DNA of 53,893 nt from Gammaproteobacteria bacterium (GTDB taxonomy: Bacteria > Pseudomonadota > Gammaproteobacteria > Steroidobacterales > UBA11654), in assembly GCA_029941465.1 (NCBI GenBank), contig JAPYQN010000009.1, positions 1-53,893 on the forward strand, read 5' to 3'. This document shows, piece by piece, positions 1 through 7,405 of this stretch. The first letter of the stretch is position 1; every line of letters begins with the position of its first letter. Below the pieces are notes generated by a model. It saw nothing but the letters and a program-made list of their open reading frames with translations. It made no database searches and had not been told where the DNA came from. A program made the translations under genes and the position numbers.

Positions 1-295
1 CCATAGCACGCAACAGCGTGCCTCCCGGGGTGTAGTAGGTATCGATAATATGATCGATTAGCGGCATGGCGACCTCAGCCAAGCGATCCCAACCAGCCTC
101 CCGGTGAATTTCTCCTGCTGGCCATGTTTCATCACAAAATAACATTACAATTGACTCAGTATCTTGATGTACTTCATAGCTTTGTTGACGAATTAATTGT
201 TCTGTCCAAGCGCTCTCATCTTGTGAAAGGATACATTGACTCAATGCTTTTACATCAACTTCTCCTAAATAACGCTGTGGTTCACTAATGTTCAT
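1..295 (-). CDS. Partial gene, unrecognised soluble protein (N-terminal 98 residues)
   Basis: An open frame runs on the minus strand from an ATG at 293-295 off the left edge of the window, so only about 98 N-terminal residues are present. A GGAG ribosome binding site lies five to nine bases upstream of the ATG (minus-strand sense). The protein begins MNISEPQRYLGEV and later reads FCDETWPAGEIHREAGWDRL. There is no signal peptide or membrane segment. I do not recognise the family; a 2-oxoglutarate oxygenase or aspartyl hydroxylase-like fold is only a guess. Composition is odd: bases 1-120 are about 57% GC by hand count, while the beginning of the gene (121-295) is AT-rich like the rest of the window. 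Confidence 0.6.
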   Translation of the reverse strand, partial: MNISEPQRYLGEVDVKALSQCILSQDESAWTEQLIRQQSYEVHQDTESIVMLFCDETWPAGEIHREAGWDRLAEVAMPLIDHIIDTYYTPGGTLLRAM

Positions 296-314
296 TTATT
301 CTCCATCAAAACAT

Positions 315-331
315 TTATCTCTAATCTAATC
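315..331 (-). promoter_or_regulatory. Candidate regulatory element shared with 671-696
   Basis: The plus strand reads TTATCTCTAA directly joined to TCTAATC, about 20-36 bases upstream of the partial gene that starts at 295. The same two words recur at 671-696 upstream of the next minus-strand gene. They could be promoter parts or a binding site. No regulator is identified. Confidence 0.3.
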
Positions 332-380
332 CTATAACTTTCAAGTCTCAAGTCATAAGAACTTCTTAAAATGAATTAAA

Positions 381-406
381 AAAAGAGCCCTAAGTAGGGC
401 TCTTTT
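381..406. terminator. Bidirectional hairpin terminator
   Basis: A perfect ten-base stem (AAAAGAGCCC pairing with GGGCTCTTTT, loop TAAGTA) with A- and T-rich flanks. It follows the stop codon of the small membrane protein at 426-632 and should end that minus-strand transcript. The T-run on the plus side would let it also work in the other direction. Confidence 0.85.
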
Positions 407-425
407 AATTTATTTATATGGTTAA

Positions 426-632
426 TTAGTCTGAAACAGCAACTATTATTGCTAAAACTAATGCACCAACTGCTCCTGCATCTCCCAAAGAAGTTACAGT
501 AGCTATAAAGCTGTTAGAGATTGCTCCCACAAAAGGAACATCACCGAAAACAACCCCAGCAACAACACCTAAAGCGATTAAACCAATAGCAATACCAGTA
601 AAATCTGAGATGTATCTTTTAACTATGTTCAT
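426..632 (-). CDS. Small hydrophobic membrane protein, unknown function
   Basis: 68 residues, with a clear AGGAG ribosome binding site just upstream of the ATG. The sequence has two hydrophobic stretches (about residues 11-29 and 37-66) rich in Gly, Ala and Val, so probably two membrane helices; the N-terminus has a short basic segment (MNIVKRYISD). It is monocistronic, with a strong terminator downstream at 381-406. I do not recognise a family. The good ribosome binding site, terminator and low-complexity membrane composition support a real gene. Confidence 0.65.
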   Translation of the reverse strand: MNIVKRYISDFTGIAIGLIALGVVAGVVFGDVPFVGAISNSFIATVTSLGDAGAVGALVLAIIVAVSD

Positions 633-670
633 ATTGTTCTCCTAAAAAAATAACTTATTTATCAATATAC

Positions 671-696
671 TTATCTCTAAGCTATTCAATCTAATC
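671..696 (-). promoter_or_regulatory. Candidate regulatory element shared with 315-331
   Basis: The words TTATCTCTAA (671-680) and TCTAATC (690-696) recur here about 40-65 bases upstream of the small membrane protein gene, in the same order and orientation as at 315-331 but separated by nine extra bases. Sharing between two consecutive minus-strand genes suggests a common promoter or operator type. Confidence 0.3.
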
Positions 697-729
697 AAAC
701 ATTTAGCCAAGTGTCAAAAAGTTGAGTAA

Positions 730-1563
730 TTAATTTTTAATTGGAATAGAGCTTTCCCATTCGCTGATTACATCACGATTATCCTTTTTCCAAGGGTGAA
801 AATCTTTTCTTAAGAATTGTAACCAAGGGATAAAAGCCCTTCTTAAGATGCCAGGTTTGATGAATAAAAAGTTCACTGCGTCTACCCAAGTTCTAATTTT
901 CCATAGTTGACCATCTTGCTTAAGCATCAAAACAGTCGATCTTAAAACATCTTTCATAATAAAGTGTGTAGCAAATAGCAATGCTCTTCTTCTTATCTTT
1001 ATCGATCCACAAACAGCTGCATAGACATCAAAGGCAACTGCTTTATGCTCAGTTTCTTCTAGTGCATGCCAGTACCAGAGTTTAGCAACATGTTTACCTG
1101 AATTAGTGAAGTGATCTTTATTTCTTAAAAGATCATCTGCAAGGATTGCAGTTAAATGTTCAGCTGCAACTGTCCCTGCTAATCGCCTTTCTGGAGGGAG
1201 GGTAGTTTTAGCCCATTCATATCGTTTTACTTGGGGCTTATTCAAAAGCTCCATATCATAATCACGTAGTTTACAAACCAAATCATTGTATTTTTGATGT
1301 TCTTTTCGGTGAACAGATTCTTGTGCATAAAAAGAAGACATTTCATCGAGTAATTTTGGATCCTTTATTTCTTTTTGAAAATATTTCACAGATTCAATAA
1401 AGGATTTTTCCCCAAGCGGGAATAAGAGTGAGAATGCATTTTCAAAAGCTGTTTTGAATGCACTTCCGTCATACCAATCATGAGCTAGATCTTCTTCTAA
1501 TTCAAAATTAGGTTTTCTGATCTTTATACTGTGTTTTTCAGGGCTTTTACTCTGTTTCTCCAT
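730..1563 (-). CDS. PF10118-type predicted metal-dependent hydrolase
   Basis: 277 residues from the ATG at 1561-1563. The conserved helical motifs of the PF10118 family are visible: QESVHRKEHQKYN in the first half, AAEHLTAILA in the middle and HALEETEHKAVAFDVY near two-thirds. Together these give the E..H and E.EH ligand pattern expected of a ferritin-like di-metal site. The family is common in proteobacteria, is named a metal-dependent hydrolase, and has no firm substrate. There is no signal peptide. An upstream in-frame TTG (1581) could extend it by six residues, but a TATATT sequence falls inside that stretch and looks more like a -10 box, so I prefer the ATG. It stands alone and is divergent from the PDZ gene. 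Confidence 0.8.
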   Translation of the reverse strand: MEKQSKSPEKHSIKIRKPNFELEEDLAHDWYDGSAFKTAFENAFSLLFPLGEKSFIESVKYFQKEIKDPKLLDEMSSFYAQESVHRKEHQKYNDLVCKLRDYDMELLNKPQVKRYEWAKTTLPPERRLAGTVAAEHLTAILADDLLRNKDHFTNSGKHVAKLWYWHALEETEHKAVAFDVYAAVCGSIKIRRRALLFATHFIMKDVLRSTVLMLKQDGQLWKIRTWVDAVNFLFIKPGILRRAFIPWLQFLRKDFHPWKKDNRDVISEWESSIPIKN

Positions 1564-1655
1564 GCTACGAATATAACACAATGACTTCAGTCTATTTATG
1601 AAGAAATGATGTTTTATTTAATATTATGTATTAGTTGTTACAATATTATTTAAAG

Positions 1656-1680
1656 AGACTCTTTGAGTCTTTTTTTTTCT
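1656..1680 (+). terminator. Terminator-like hairpin in the leader of the PDZ gene
   Basis: AGACTC, loop TTT, GAGTCT, then a run of eight or more T residues. It is a textbook intrinsic terminator shape on the plus strand, but no plus-strand gene ends just before it. It sits 20 bases upstream of the PDZ protein start at 1701, so it may be an attenuator or end a very short RNA. Confidence 0.55.
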
Positions 1681-1700
1681 TAGTTAAAACGGAGATTTTT

Positions 1701-2444
1701 ATGAAACAAATGATGACAACGATAATTACTGGTGTTTTCTTGATGATTCCTTCTTTCAGTTTTTCTGCTGCTCACGAAAAGGATGATCATGGACATTATC
1801 ATGGAATTGAAGCTACTTCTAACGACTGGGTGACAGCATTTTATACTGGTAAAGCTGAGTCAATAAAAATGGTGGAAAATAATATGGCAGAAGATGGACA
1901 ATCTGTTCAGGGTCGATATGTGGGTTTTGGATTCACCTGGGATCCTCGGGAGAACGAAATGAGAGTCAGTCAAGTTACGCCAAATAGTCCAGCAGACGGA
2001 GCTCTCAAGGTCGGTGATTTATTTCTCGAAGTGAATGGCATTAAAGCGATTCCTGAAAACTTTCAAAGCCTTGGATTCAGGGGTAAACCAGGAGCAGAAA
2101 TTGCAGCCGTGATTGAAAGAAATGGTATGAAAAAAAATATCACCTTTAAAAGAGGTGTAGTTAATGGAAGACTTAGCAAATCTCAAGCTCTAGATAATAT
2201 GAATTCTGCTGAAGCTGATGAATGGCCTGCAAAAGAATTCAGGATTATTGAAGTTCTATCCAAAGGTAATACGGTTTATGTGCTATCCAATGCAAGCCAA
2301 ACTGATTACCAAGTTGATCTAGATTACAATGCATATACAGTTCATCGCTTGATGTTTAATGAGGGTGGAAAAGTGATTGAGATTGCTAATTTAAGTGAAG
2401 ATAGATTTGTTTTAGAGCAAACAGGATTTAAAATCACGAGATAA
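1701..2444 (+). CDS. Exported PDZ-domain protein with His-rich N-terminus
   Basis: 247 residues from the ATG at 1701, chosen because a GGAG ribosome binding site lies just upstream and the protein then starts with a signal peptide (MKQMMTTIITGVFLM to about SFSFSA). The mature end is histidine-rich (HEKDDHGHYHG), which could bind a metal. A PDZ-like segment follows at about residues 85-155 (VSQVTPNSPADGALKVGDLF, FRGKPGAEI). The C-terminal third resembles an NTF2/SnoaL-like sheet region, but weakly. It is likely periplasmic. The function is unknown; it has no protease domain, so it is not a DegP-type enzyme. Confidence 0.7.
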   Translation: MKQMMTTIITGVFLMIPSFSFSAAHEKDDHGHYHGIEATSNDWVTAFYTGKAESIKMVENNMAEDGQSVQGRYVGFGFTWDPRENEMRVSQVTPNSPADGALKVGDLFLEVNGIKAIPENFQSLGFRGKPGAEIAAVIERNGMKKNITFKRGVVNGRLSKSQALDNMNSAEADEWPAKEFRIIEVLSKGNTVYVLSNASQTDYQVDLDYNAYTVHRLMFNEGGKVIEIANLSEDRFVLEQTGFKITR

Positions 2445-2520
2445 TATTACTAGCGGAATAGTCAAAAAGTTATTATATTCAAATTATTATCATGGGTTAG
2501 GTTTTATTCAATAAAATATT

Positions 2521-3666
2521 ATGAAAGGGTTTTTACCAATAGATGAGCCTATGCAAGGCTATTCTTCAATTAATGAGAATTCATTAACTAAGCTTCAAGA
2601 ATTAGCTGCTAATCTTCCAAAATTACTCCTTACCGATAGGCTTGAAACAAATATTACAATGATGTCAGATGATGACCTTTGTGTTGATTCATTAATACAA
2701 AACGGTTCTTTGGAGGAAATTAAACTTTCGATGGTTCAACTGAGTTTCATTGCACATGCTTATATCCTTGGAGGATCTGAACCTAAAAGTAATTTACCTA
2801 GAGTGATTGCAAAGCCTTGGGTTAGTATTTCTAGGAAGCTTGAAAGACCCCCTGTATTGAGTTATGCAAGTTATTGTTTAGATAATTGGTATCTTATGAA
2901 TTCGGAAGAACCAATTAATCTCAATAATGTGGCTCTTATTAATAATTTCCTGGGTGGAATAGATGAGGATTGGTTTGTAACTATCCATGTTTGTATTGAG
3001 GATGCTGCTAGTGATGCAATGGAGGCCTCAAAACTGATTTCTCAATGCACAGAAGAGTCAGAGGAATCTTATATAGAAGAGCTATTAAACCGAATTTCTC
3101 AATCCATGCAAGCAGTGAATAATATATTTGAACGGATGCCAGAAAGATGTGACCCTTATGTTTATTACCACCGAGTTAGACCATTTATTTTTGGTTCAAA
3201 AGATAATCCAGATCTGGAGAACGGCATTGTTTATCAGGGGGAATTTGGAGATGTTCCACAGTTTTATAGGGGAGAAACAGGTGCCCAAAGCAGTATCATG
3301 CCTACTTTAGATGGAGCACTTGGGATTGAACACACAAAAGATAGCTTGAGACATTATCTAAATGAGATGAGGGATTATATGCCTAAAGAGCATAGGCAAT
3401 TTATTGAAGAAGTGGAAACCAACTCTATGACTAAGAAATTAGTTAGAAAATCTAGTCTTTTAATTAATTCTTATAACGATTGTTTGGAACAAATAAGAGC
3501 TTTCAGAGCATTGCATTTAAAATATGCTCGAATATATATACATAATCAATCTAAACAGAAAAATCCTTTTGGTGCAGGAGGTTCAACCATACATGGAACT
3601 GGTGGAACCCCCTTTATGTCATATCTCAAAAAGCACCGAGATGAAACTGAGCAACAAAAACAATAA
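2521..3666 (+). CDS. Indoleamine 2,3-dioxygenase family heme enzyme
   Basis: 381 residues, close to the usual length of the family. The reaction expected is oxidative opening of the indole ring of tryptophan (or a related indole) to N-formylkynurenine. Diagnostic segments are GFLP near the N-terminus, RPPVLSYASYCLDNW, RMPERCDPYVYYHRVRPF, GSKDNP, YRGETGAQSSIMPTLD, and GTGGTPFM near the C-terminus. His332 (FRALHLKY) aligns with the proximal heme ligand of the human enzyme. It is probably cytosolic with no signal peptide. The ribosome binding site is weak, so the start could be slightly later. No kynureninase or kynurenine formamidase lies beside it, so the pathway is not completed in this window. 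Confidence 0.9.
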   Translation: MKGFLPIDEPMQGYSSINENSLTKLQELAANLPKLLLTDRLETNITMMSDDDLCVDSLIQNGSLEEIKLSMVQLSFIAHAYILGGSEPKSNLPRVIAKPWVSISRKLERPPVLSYASYCLDNWYLMNSEEPINLNNVALINNFLGGIDEDWFVTIHVCIEDAASDAMEASKLISQCTEESEESYIEELLNRISQSMQAVNNIFERMPERCDPYVYYHRVRPFIFGSKDNPDLENGIVYQGEFGDVPQFYRGETGAQSSIMPTLDGALGIEHTKDSLRHYLNEMRDYMPKEHRQFIEEVETNSMTKKLVRKSSLLINSYNDCLEQIRAFRALHLKYARIYIHNQSKQKNPFGAGGSTIHGTGGTPFMSYLKKHRDETEQQKQ

Positions 3667-3682
3667 CTAAGCCTTTTGTCAT

Positions 3683-5596
3683 TTAAACTTTCTTATTTCT
3701 TTTTTCAGCAATTGATATTTCTGGATACCAATTTTGTGTAGTGGGTTTTTTAGCAAGATCAAGTTGCATAACTCTTAAATCGATAAGATAAGGTCGTCCT
3801 TCTCTGGTTTCCCTGTTTCCCTGTTTTAATGACTCAACCAGTTCTTCGGGAGTGTTTGCATGAGAAGCTTTGATATCAAAGCTATTAGCTAGACCAACAA
3901 AATCCACATTAGGGCTTCCTAAGTAACAGCTAATATCTTTCCAAAGATCTCTAGTTTCTTGTTTTCTAATTAAAGGAGAATTGAGATAAATCCTGTTTCT
4001 CTCTCCATCATAACTCAAGTTATTGAAGACAATTATATTGACAGGGATATCATATCTTGAAGCAGACCATAGGGACTCAATTTGTCCAAATAACATTGCA
4101 CCGTCACCAACTAAGCAAGTAACTTGACGGTTTGGTTCACCAATCTTAACTCCCAAAGAAGCTCCAATACCCCAACCTAATGCAAAGCCTGTTGTGCCAC
4201 CAATAAGTGATTTTCTATTTGGGCCTAAATCCATCCACTCAAAGGGAGTTCTAGTGTCTAATTCAGAAACTATGATAGCGTTTTTATCCAATTGTTTATC
4301 AATCTCATAAGCTGCTCTTTCCCATGAAATTGGACTTGAATTCCAGTGGTTTTTAGCATTTCTTTCTTTTCTGGCTTCATATTTGGCATTAATTTCATTT
4401 GTTTCTGCTAATCGTTTTTCACGAATTTTATTGAGTTTGTCTTCCGTCACAAGGGATTTAACTGCTTCTTCTATAGCAATAACCGTTTCTTTCATACCAG
4501 CAACAATTGCAATATCTGTAGGGTAGGTGTTAGCAATATCATCAAATTCTATTCTGGCATGGATAACTTTTGCTTTTCTTGGTACTGGTGCGGTAAAGAT
4601 TGTAGGATCTGGCATAGGAGCTCCAAGATTTAGAAAAACATCTGTTCCTGGAAGCCCCCTTGGAACACCCATGCCGTAAAAGCCAACAAAAGACTCATGT
4701 TTGAATGGAATGTCACCATACACACTATAGCCTTGAGTCATTTTTATACCTAAAAGGTCTGATAAATTAACAACATGTTCATTTGCATTAGCTCGAGTTA
4801 CTTCATGGCCCACACAGATCATAGGTGACTTTGATTCAATTAAAGCTTTTGCAGTGGCTTCGATTAACTCTGCTTTTGGCTGAAGATCCATGGGAATCTT
4901 AAATTTACTTTGAGGATAAATAGTTTGCTTAATGTTAGCTTTGTTTAACAACGTACCAGGAAATCTTAAATATACAGGCCCACCAGGTGGTGTTTCTGAG
5001 AGCTTAATTGTTCTCCTTAACATTTCGCTAATCTGTGAAGGGTTATCAACTTGCCAGCGCCACTTAGTAAACTGGGTCATAGTTTCCAGCCAATCATCCA
5101 TTTGTTGAAACCCATTTCTCCCAGCAAAGTTAGAACTGGAGCCATCTGATAAAACGGCAATTGATGATCGATCTTTCCAAGCATTGTATAAATTATTCAT
5201 GGCACTAGGTATGGCCACACCTGGAAGAAACAGTATTGAAGTTTTTCCTGTAACTAGCTCATAGCCGTGCGCCATTGATGTCGCTTGCGATTCTGCTATC
5301 GAAGCAATGTACTGCATGTCATTATTCAATGTTAGTGCATCAAAGAATGGACTCATGCCAGTGGCACTAGTACCGAAAATATATTCTACATTTGCAGCTC
5401 TTAGTGATTCAGCTAGAATATCTGCTCCATTACCCACAATGTTTTTCCCCTCTCTAGGAATTACATCGCGAGCTTCAGCAACAGAAGTTATTAATGAGTT
5501 TACAGCAACTTGACTGAAGCCTATTGCTAAAAGCTTCTTAGAAAAATCTCTGCGAGAAATATCATGATCAAAGAATCGTTTAAAAAGCTCTTTCAT
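3683..5596 (-). CDS. Tat-exported thiamine-diphosphate-dependent enzyme
   Basis: 637 residues of the acetolactate synthase/benzoylformate decarboxylase superfamily. The order is a PYR domain (about 50-215) with the activating Glu102 (AESQATSMAHGYE), a central domain (about 240-380) and a PP domain (about 430-620). The PP domain carries the thiamine-diphosphate/Mg motif GDGAML to FNNLSY. The N-terminus has a full twin-arginine signal: SRRDFSK (residues 14-20), a hydrophobic stretch, then AEA near 40-42 as a cleavage site. This family is normally cytosolic, so export of a folded holoenzyme is unusual. Its start overlaps the end of the GNAT-like gene by 17 bases, so the two are translationally linked. 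The substrate is unknown. A biosynthetic acetolactate synthase is unlikely because there is a Tat signal and no small subunit. Confidence 0.8.
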   Translation of the reverse strand: MKELFKRFFDHDISRRDFSKKLLAIGFSQVAVNSLITSVAEARDVIPREGKNIVGNGADILAESLRAANVEYIFGTSATGMSPFFDALTLNNDMQYIASIAESQATSMAHGYELVTGKTSILFLPGVAIPSAMNNLYNAWKDRSSIAVLSDGSSSNFAGRNGFQQMDDWLETMTQFTKWRWQVDNPSQISEMLRRTIKLSETPPGGPVYLRFPGTLLNKANIKQTIYPQSKFKIPMDLQPKAELIEATAKALIESKSPMICVGHEVTRANANEHVVNLSDLLGIKMTQGYSVYGDIPFKHESFVGFYGMGVPRGLPGTDVFLNLGAPMPDPTIFTAPVPRKAKVIHARIEFDDIANTYPTDIAIVAGMKETVIAIEEAVKSLVTEDKLNKIREKRLAETNEINAKYEARKERNAKNHWNSSPISWERAAYEIDKQLDKNAIIVSELDTRTPFEWMDLGPNRKSLIGGTTGFALGWGIGASLGVKIGEPNRQVTCLVGDGAMLFGQIESLWSASRYDIPVNIIVFNNLSYDGERNRIYLNSPLIRKQETRDLWKDISCYLGSPNVDFVGLANSFDIKASHANTPEELVESLKQGNRETREGRPYLIDLRVMQLDLAKKPTTQNWYPEISIAEKRNKKV

Positions 5597-6149
5597 TTAT
5601 TGTTTGTGGTAGTTTCTCCCAATCCTCCCAAGAGATTACTCTTCCAGGGAAAGCAGGATTCTTAAATGGCCAATCATCTTTCAACCATACCTTAACGGTC
5701 TCGAATAATCTAGAATCTAAACCAGTACTTAGTTCGCTCTCCCTGACCCACATGAATACTTCAGTATCATATCCATTCTTACTTGTAGGGTAAAAATAGA
5801 CGCAACCAATGACTTTCTTTTCATCTAATGTGACCATCGTGTATGCAAAAGATGTTTTTCTTTGAAATTCTTTTTGATGCCAAGCCAAATCAATTAGATT
5901 TTGCTGTAAAGTTAGTCCCTCTGGCCAATCACTATCCGGCCAAATTTGACTGACATGATCAGCACTAGTCATCACTGCTTCATAATCTATTTCCACATCA
6001 TCGATAGATAACATTCGCAATCTGTACTCATTAGTTACAACAGTCAATGGAACCTCAAAGTCATCTGGTACAAAGGGTACTTTCGACTGAGCTTTCACGG
6101 TAGGTGTAATCAAAAAAAATAAAAATATTGAGAGGTAAAATCTCTTCAT
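5580..6149 (-). CDS. Exported GNAT acetyltransferase-like protein
   Basis: 189 residues. A Sec signal peptide is clear at the N-terminus (MKRFYLSIFLFFLITPTVKA then QS). The mature part has a GNAT-like layout: RLRMLSIDDVEIDYEAV resembles the first strand and helix, and VIGCVYFYPTSKNGYDTEVFMWV resembles the central strands. I do not see the usual acetyl-CoA loop (Q/RxxGxG/A), so the activity is doubtful. It begins one base after the stop of the oxidoreductase gene (6150) and runs 17 bases into the thiamine-diphosphate enzyme gene, so the three form one operon. A GNAT-like protein outside the cytoplasm would lack acetyl-CoA, which suggests a changed function. Confidence 0.65.
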   Translation of the reverse strand: MKRFYLSIFLFFLITPTVKAQSKVPFVPDDFEVPLTVVTNEYRLRMLSIDDVEIDYEAVMTSADHVSQIWPDSDWPEGLTLQQNLIDLAWHQKEFQRKTSFAYTMVTLDEKKVIGCVYFYPTSKNGYDTEVFMWVRESELSTGLDSRLFETVKVWLKDDWPFKNPAFPGRVISWEDWEKLPQTINERAF

Positions 6150-7145
6150 TTATATCTTTAAAATTTGTTTACCTTTATTTTCACCGGTAAAAAGACGATT
6201 GAGTGTTTTGGGACAATTTTCAATTCCTTCTTGAATATCTTCTCGATGTTTAATTTTACCTTCCATCAACCATTTTGAAAGTTCTTGTATTGCTTCATCT
6301 ATCCTATCAAAATAATCTAATACTAAGAAACCTTCCATTTTTGCTCGATTAATAATCAAACTACTCAGGTTCCTAGGACCAACTGGTAAATCTTCACTAG
6401 CATAATTTGAAATTGAGCCACAAATGATAATTCTAGCCTTTTGGTTAATTTGATATAAGACCGCTTCAAGCAATGGACCACCAACATTGTCAAAATAGAT
6501 ATCAATACCCGCACTTGCAATTTTCCTCAATTCTTTAGTTGCTTCGGTGTTTTTATAATCAATCACATGATCAAGACCACAATCTTCAAGCCAACCACAT
6601 TTTTCCTCACCGCCAGCAATTCCAATGACATTACAGCCCTTAATTTTTGCAATCTGTGCAACCACTGAGCCAGTTGCTCCAGATGCTCCCGACACCACAA
6701 CAGTTTCGCCTTCTTTTGGCTCACCAATATCAAGCAACCCAAAGTAGGCAGTGACCCCAGTTAACCCTAGAACATTCAACATCGTGGGAATTGGGAGGAG
6801 TTCTGGTATGACTCTAAGCCCTTTTCCATCAGATATTAGGTGTGTTTGCCAACCTACAAATCCACTAACCAAGTCACCTTCCTTAAAATTTGGATTTTTG
6901 GATTGTATGACTCTGCCCATTCCACCTGATCGAATCACTTCATCAATTTGTATTGGTGGAAGATAACCTGGCACGTCTGTAAGCCACATTCTTTGAGTAG
7001 GATCCACCGACAGGTATTCTGTTTGTATCAATATATCGCCGTCATTTAATTCAGGCATAGCTTCTTCGATCAACTCGAAATTTGATGCTTCAACCAAACC
7101 TGTTGGCCTGGTTTTTAAAATCCACTTCTTATTTGTTAAACTCAT
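6150..7145 (-). CDS. NADP-dependent MDR oxidoreductase (2-alkenal/prostaglandin reductase type)
   Basis: 331 residues, the normal size of zinc-free medium-chain reductases of the leukotriene B4 dehydrogenase/CurA group. These reduce carbon-carbon double bonds of enones and 2-alkenals with NADPH. Visible features are a GroES-like N-terminal half with DPTQRMWL, the nucleotide-binding segment VVVSGASGATGSVVAQIA (about 150-167), and FDNVGGPLLEAVL. It lacks the zinc-binding cysteine cluster. A GGAG ribosome binding site precedes the ATG. It is the first gene of the tight operon with the GNAT-like and thiamine-diphosphate genes, which suggests a shared carbonyl substrate (inference). Confidence 0.88.
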   Translation of the reverse strand: MSLTNKKWILKTRPTGLVEASNFELIEEAMPELNDGDILIQTEYLSVDPTQRMWLTDVPGYLPPIQIDEVIRSGGMGRVIQSKNPNFKEGDLVSGFVGWQTHLISDGKGLRVIPELLPIPTMLNVLGLTGVTAYFGLLDIGEPKEGETVVVSGASGATGSVVAQIAKIKGCNVIGIAGGEEKCGWLEDCGLDHVIDYKNTEATKELRKIASAGIDIYFDNVGGPLLEAVLYQINQKARIIICGSISNYASEDLPVGPRNLSSLIINRAKMEGFLVLDYFDRIDEAIQELSKWLMEGKIKHREDIQEGIENCPKTLNRLFTGENKGKQILKI

Positions 7146-7188
7146 ACAATTCTCCAGATTTAAGTTTTAATATAATTATCAATACGAC

Positions 7189-7206
7189 ACTAGATATAAG
7201 TCTAGT
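7189..7206. promoter_or_regulatory. Inverted repeat upstream of the MDR oxidoreductase operon
   Basis: ACTAGA, spacer TATAAG, TCTAGT: perfect six-base arms, 44 bases upstream of the ATG at 7143-7145. Its position fits an operator for the three-gene operon, but it could equally be a weak transcription stop after the 38-residue ORF. Confidence 0.35.
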
Positions 7207-7261
7207 TTTCGAAAATTCAAGTATATCTTTTTACACATTATTTACTGCTCCTATTAATTTC

Positions 7262-7378
7262 TTATCTCGATAAAATTTCAGTAATATAATCTACTACATA
7301 GGGAGCAATGATACTCAAAAGAAAAAAAATAAACATCGTGACCATTACGGCTACCAATAGAATTAAAATTTTTTTCAT
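7262..7378 (-). CDS. Small single-pass membrane protein (38 residues)
   Basis: A minus-strand ORF from the ATG at 7376-7378 to the stop at 7262-7264. It encodes MKKILILLVAVMVTMF and continues hydrophobic through about residue 26, ending VVDYITEILSR. The shape is a basic N-terminus, one membrane helix and a short soluble tail. TTTAGG just upstream is a weak ribosome binding site. It starts 27 bases after the stop of the desaturase-like gene in the same direction, so it could be cotranscribed. It is too short for family assignment. A signal-anchor small protein is the likeliest reading, but chance cannot be excluded in AT-rich DNA. Confidence 0.45.
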   Translation of the reverse strand: MKKILILLVAVMVTMFIFFLLSIIAPYVVDYITEILSR

Positions 7379-7405
7379 AACCTAAATATAAAACTACTCT
7401 ATAAG

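Noticed and set aside
3683-5596. Reading the thiamine-diphosphate enzyme as biosynthetic acetolactate synthase
   Set aside because: It has a Tat signal, no regulatory small subunit and no branched-chain amino acid genes nearby.
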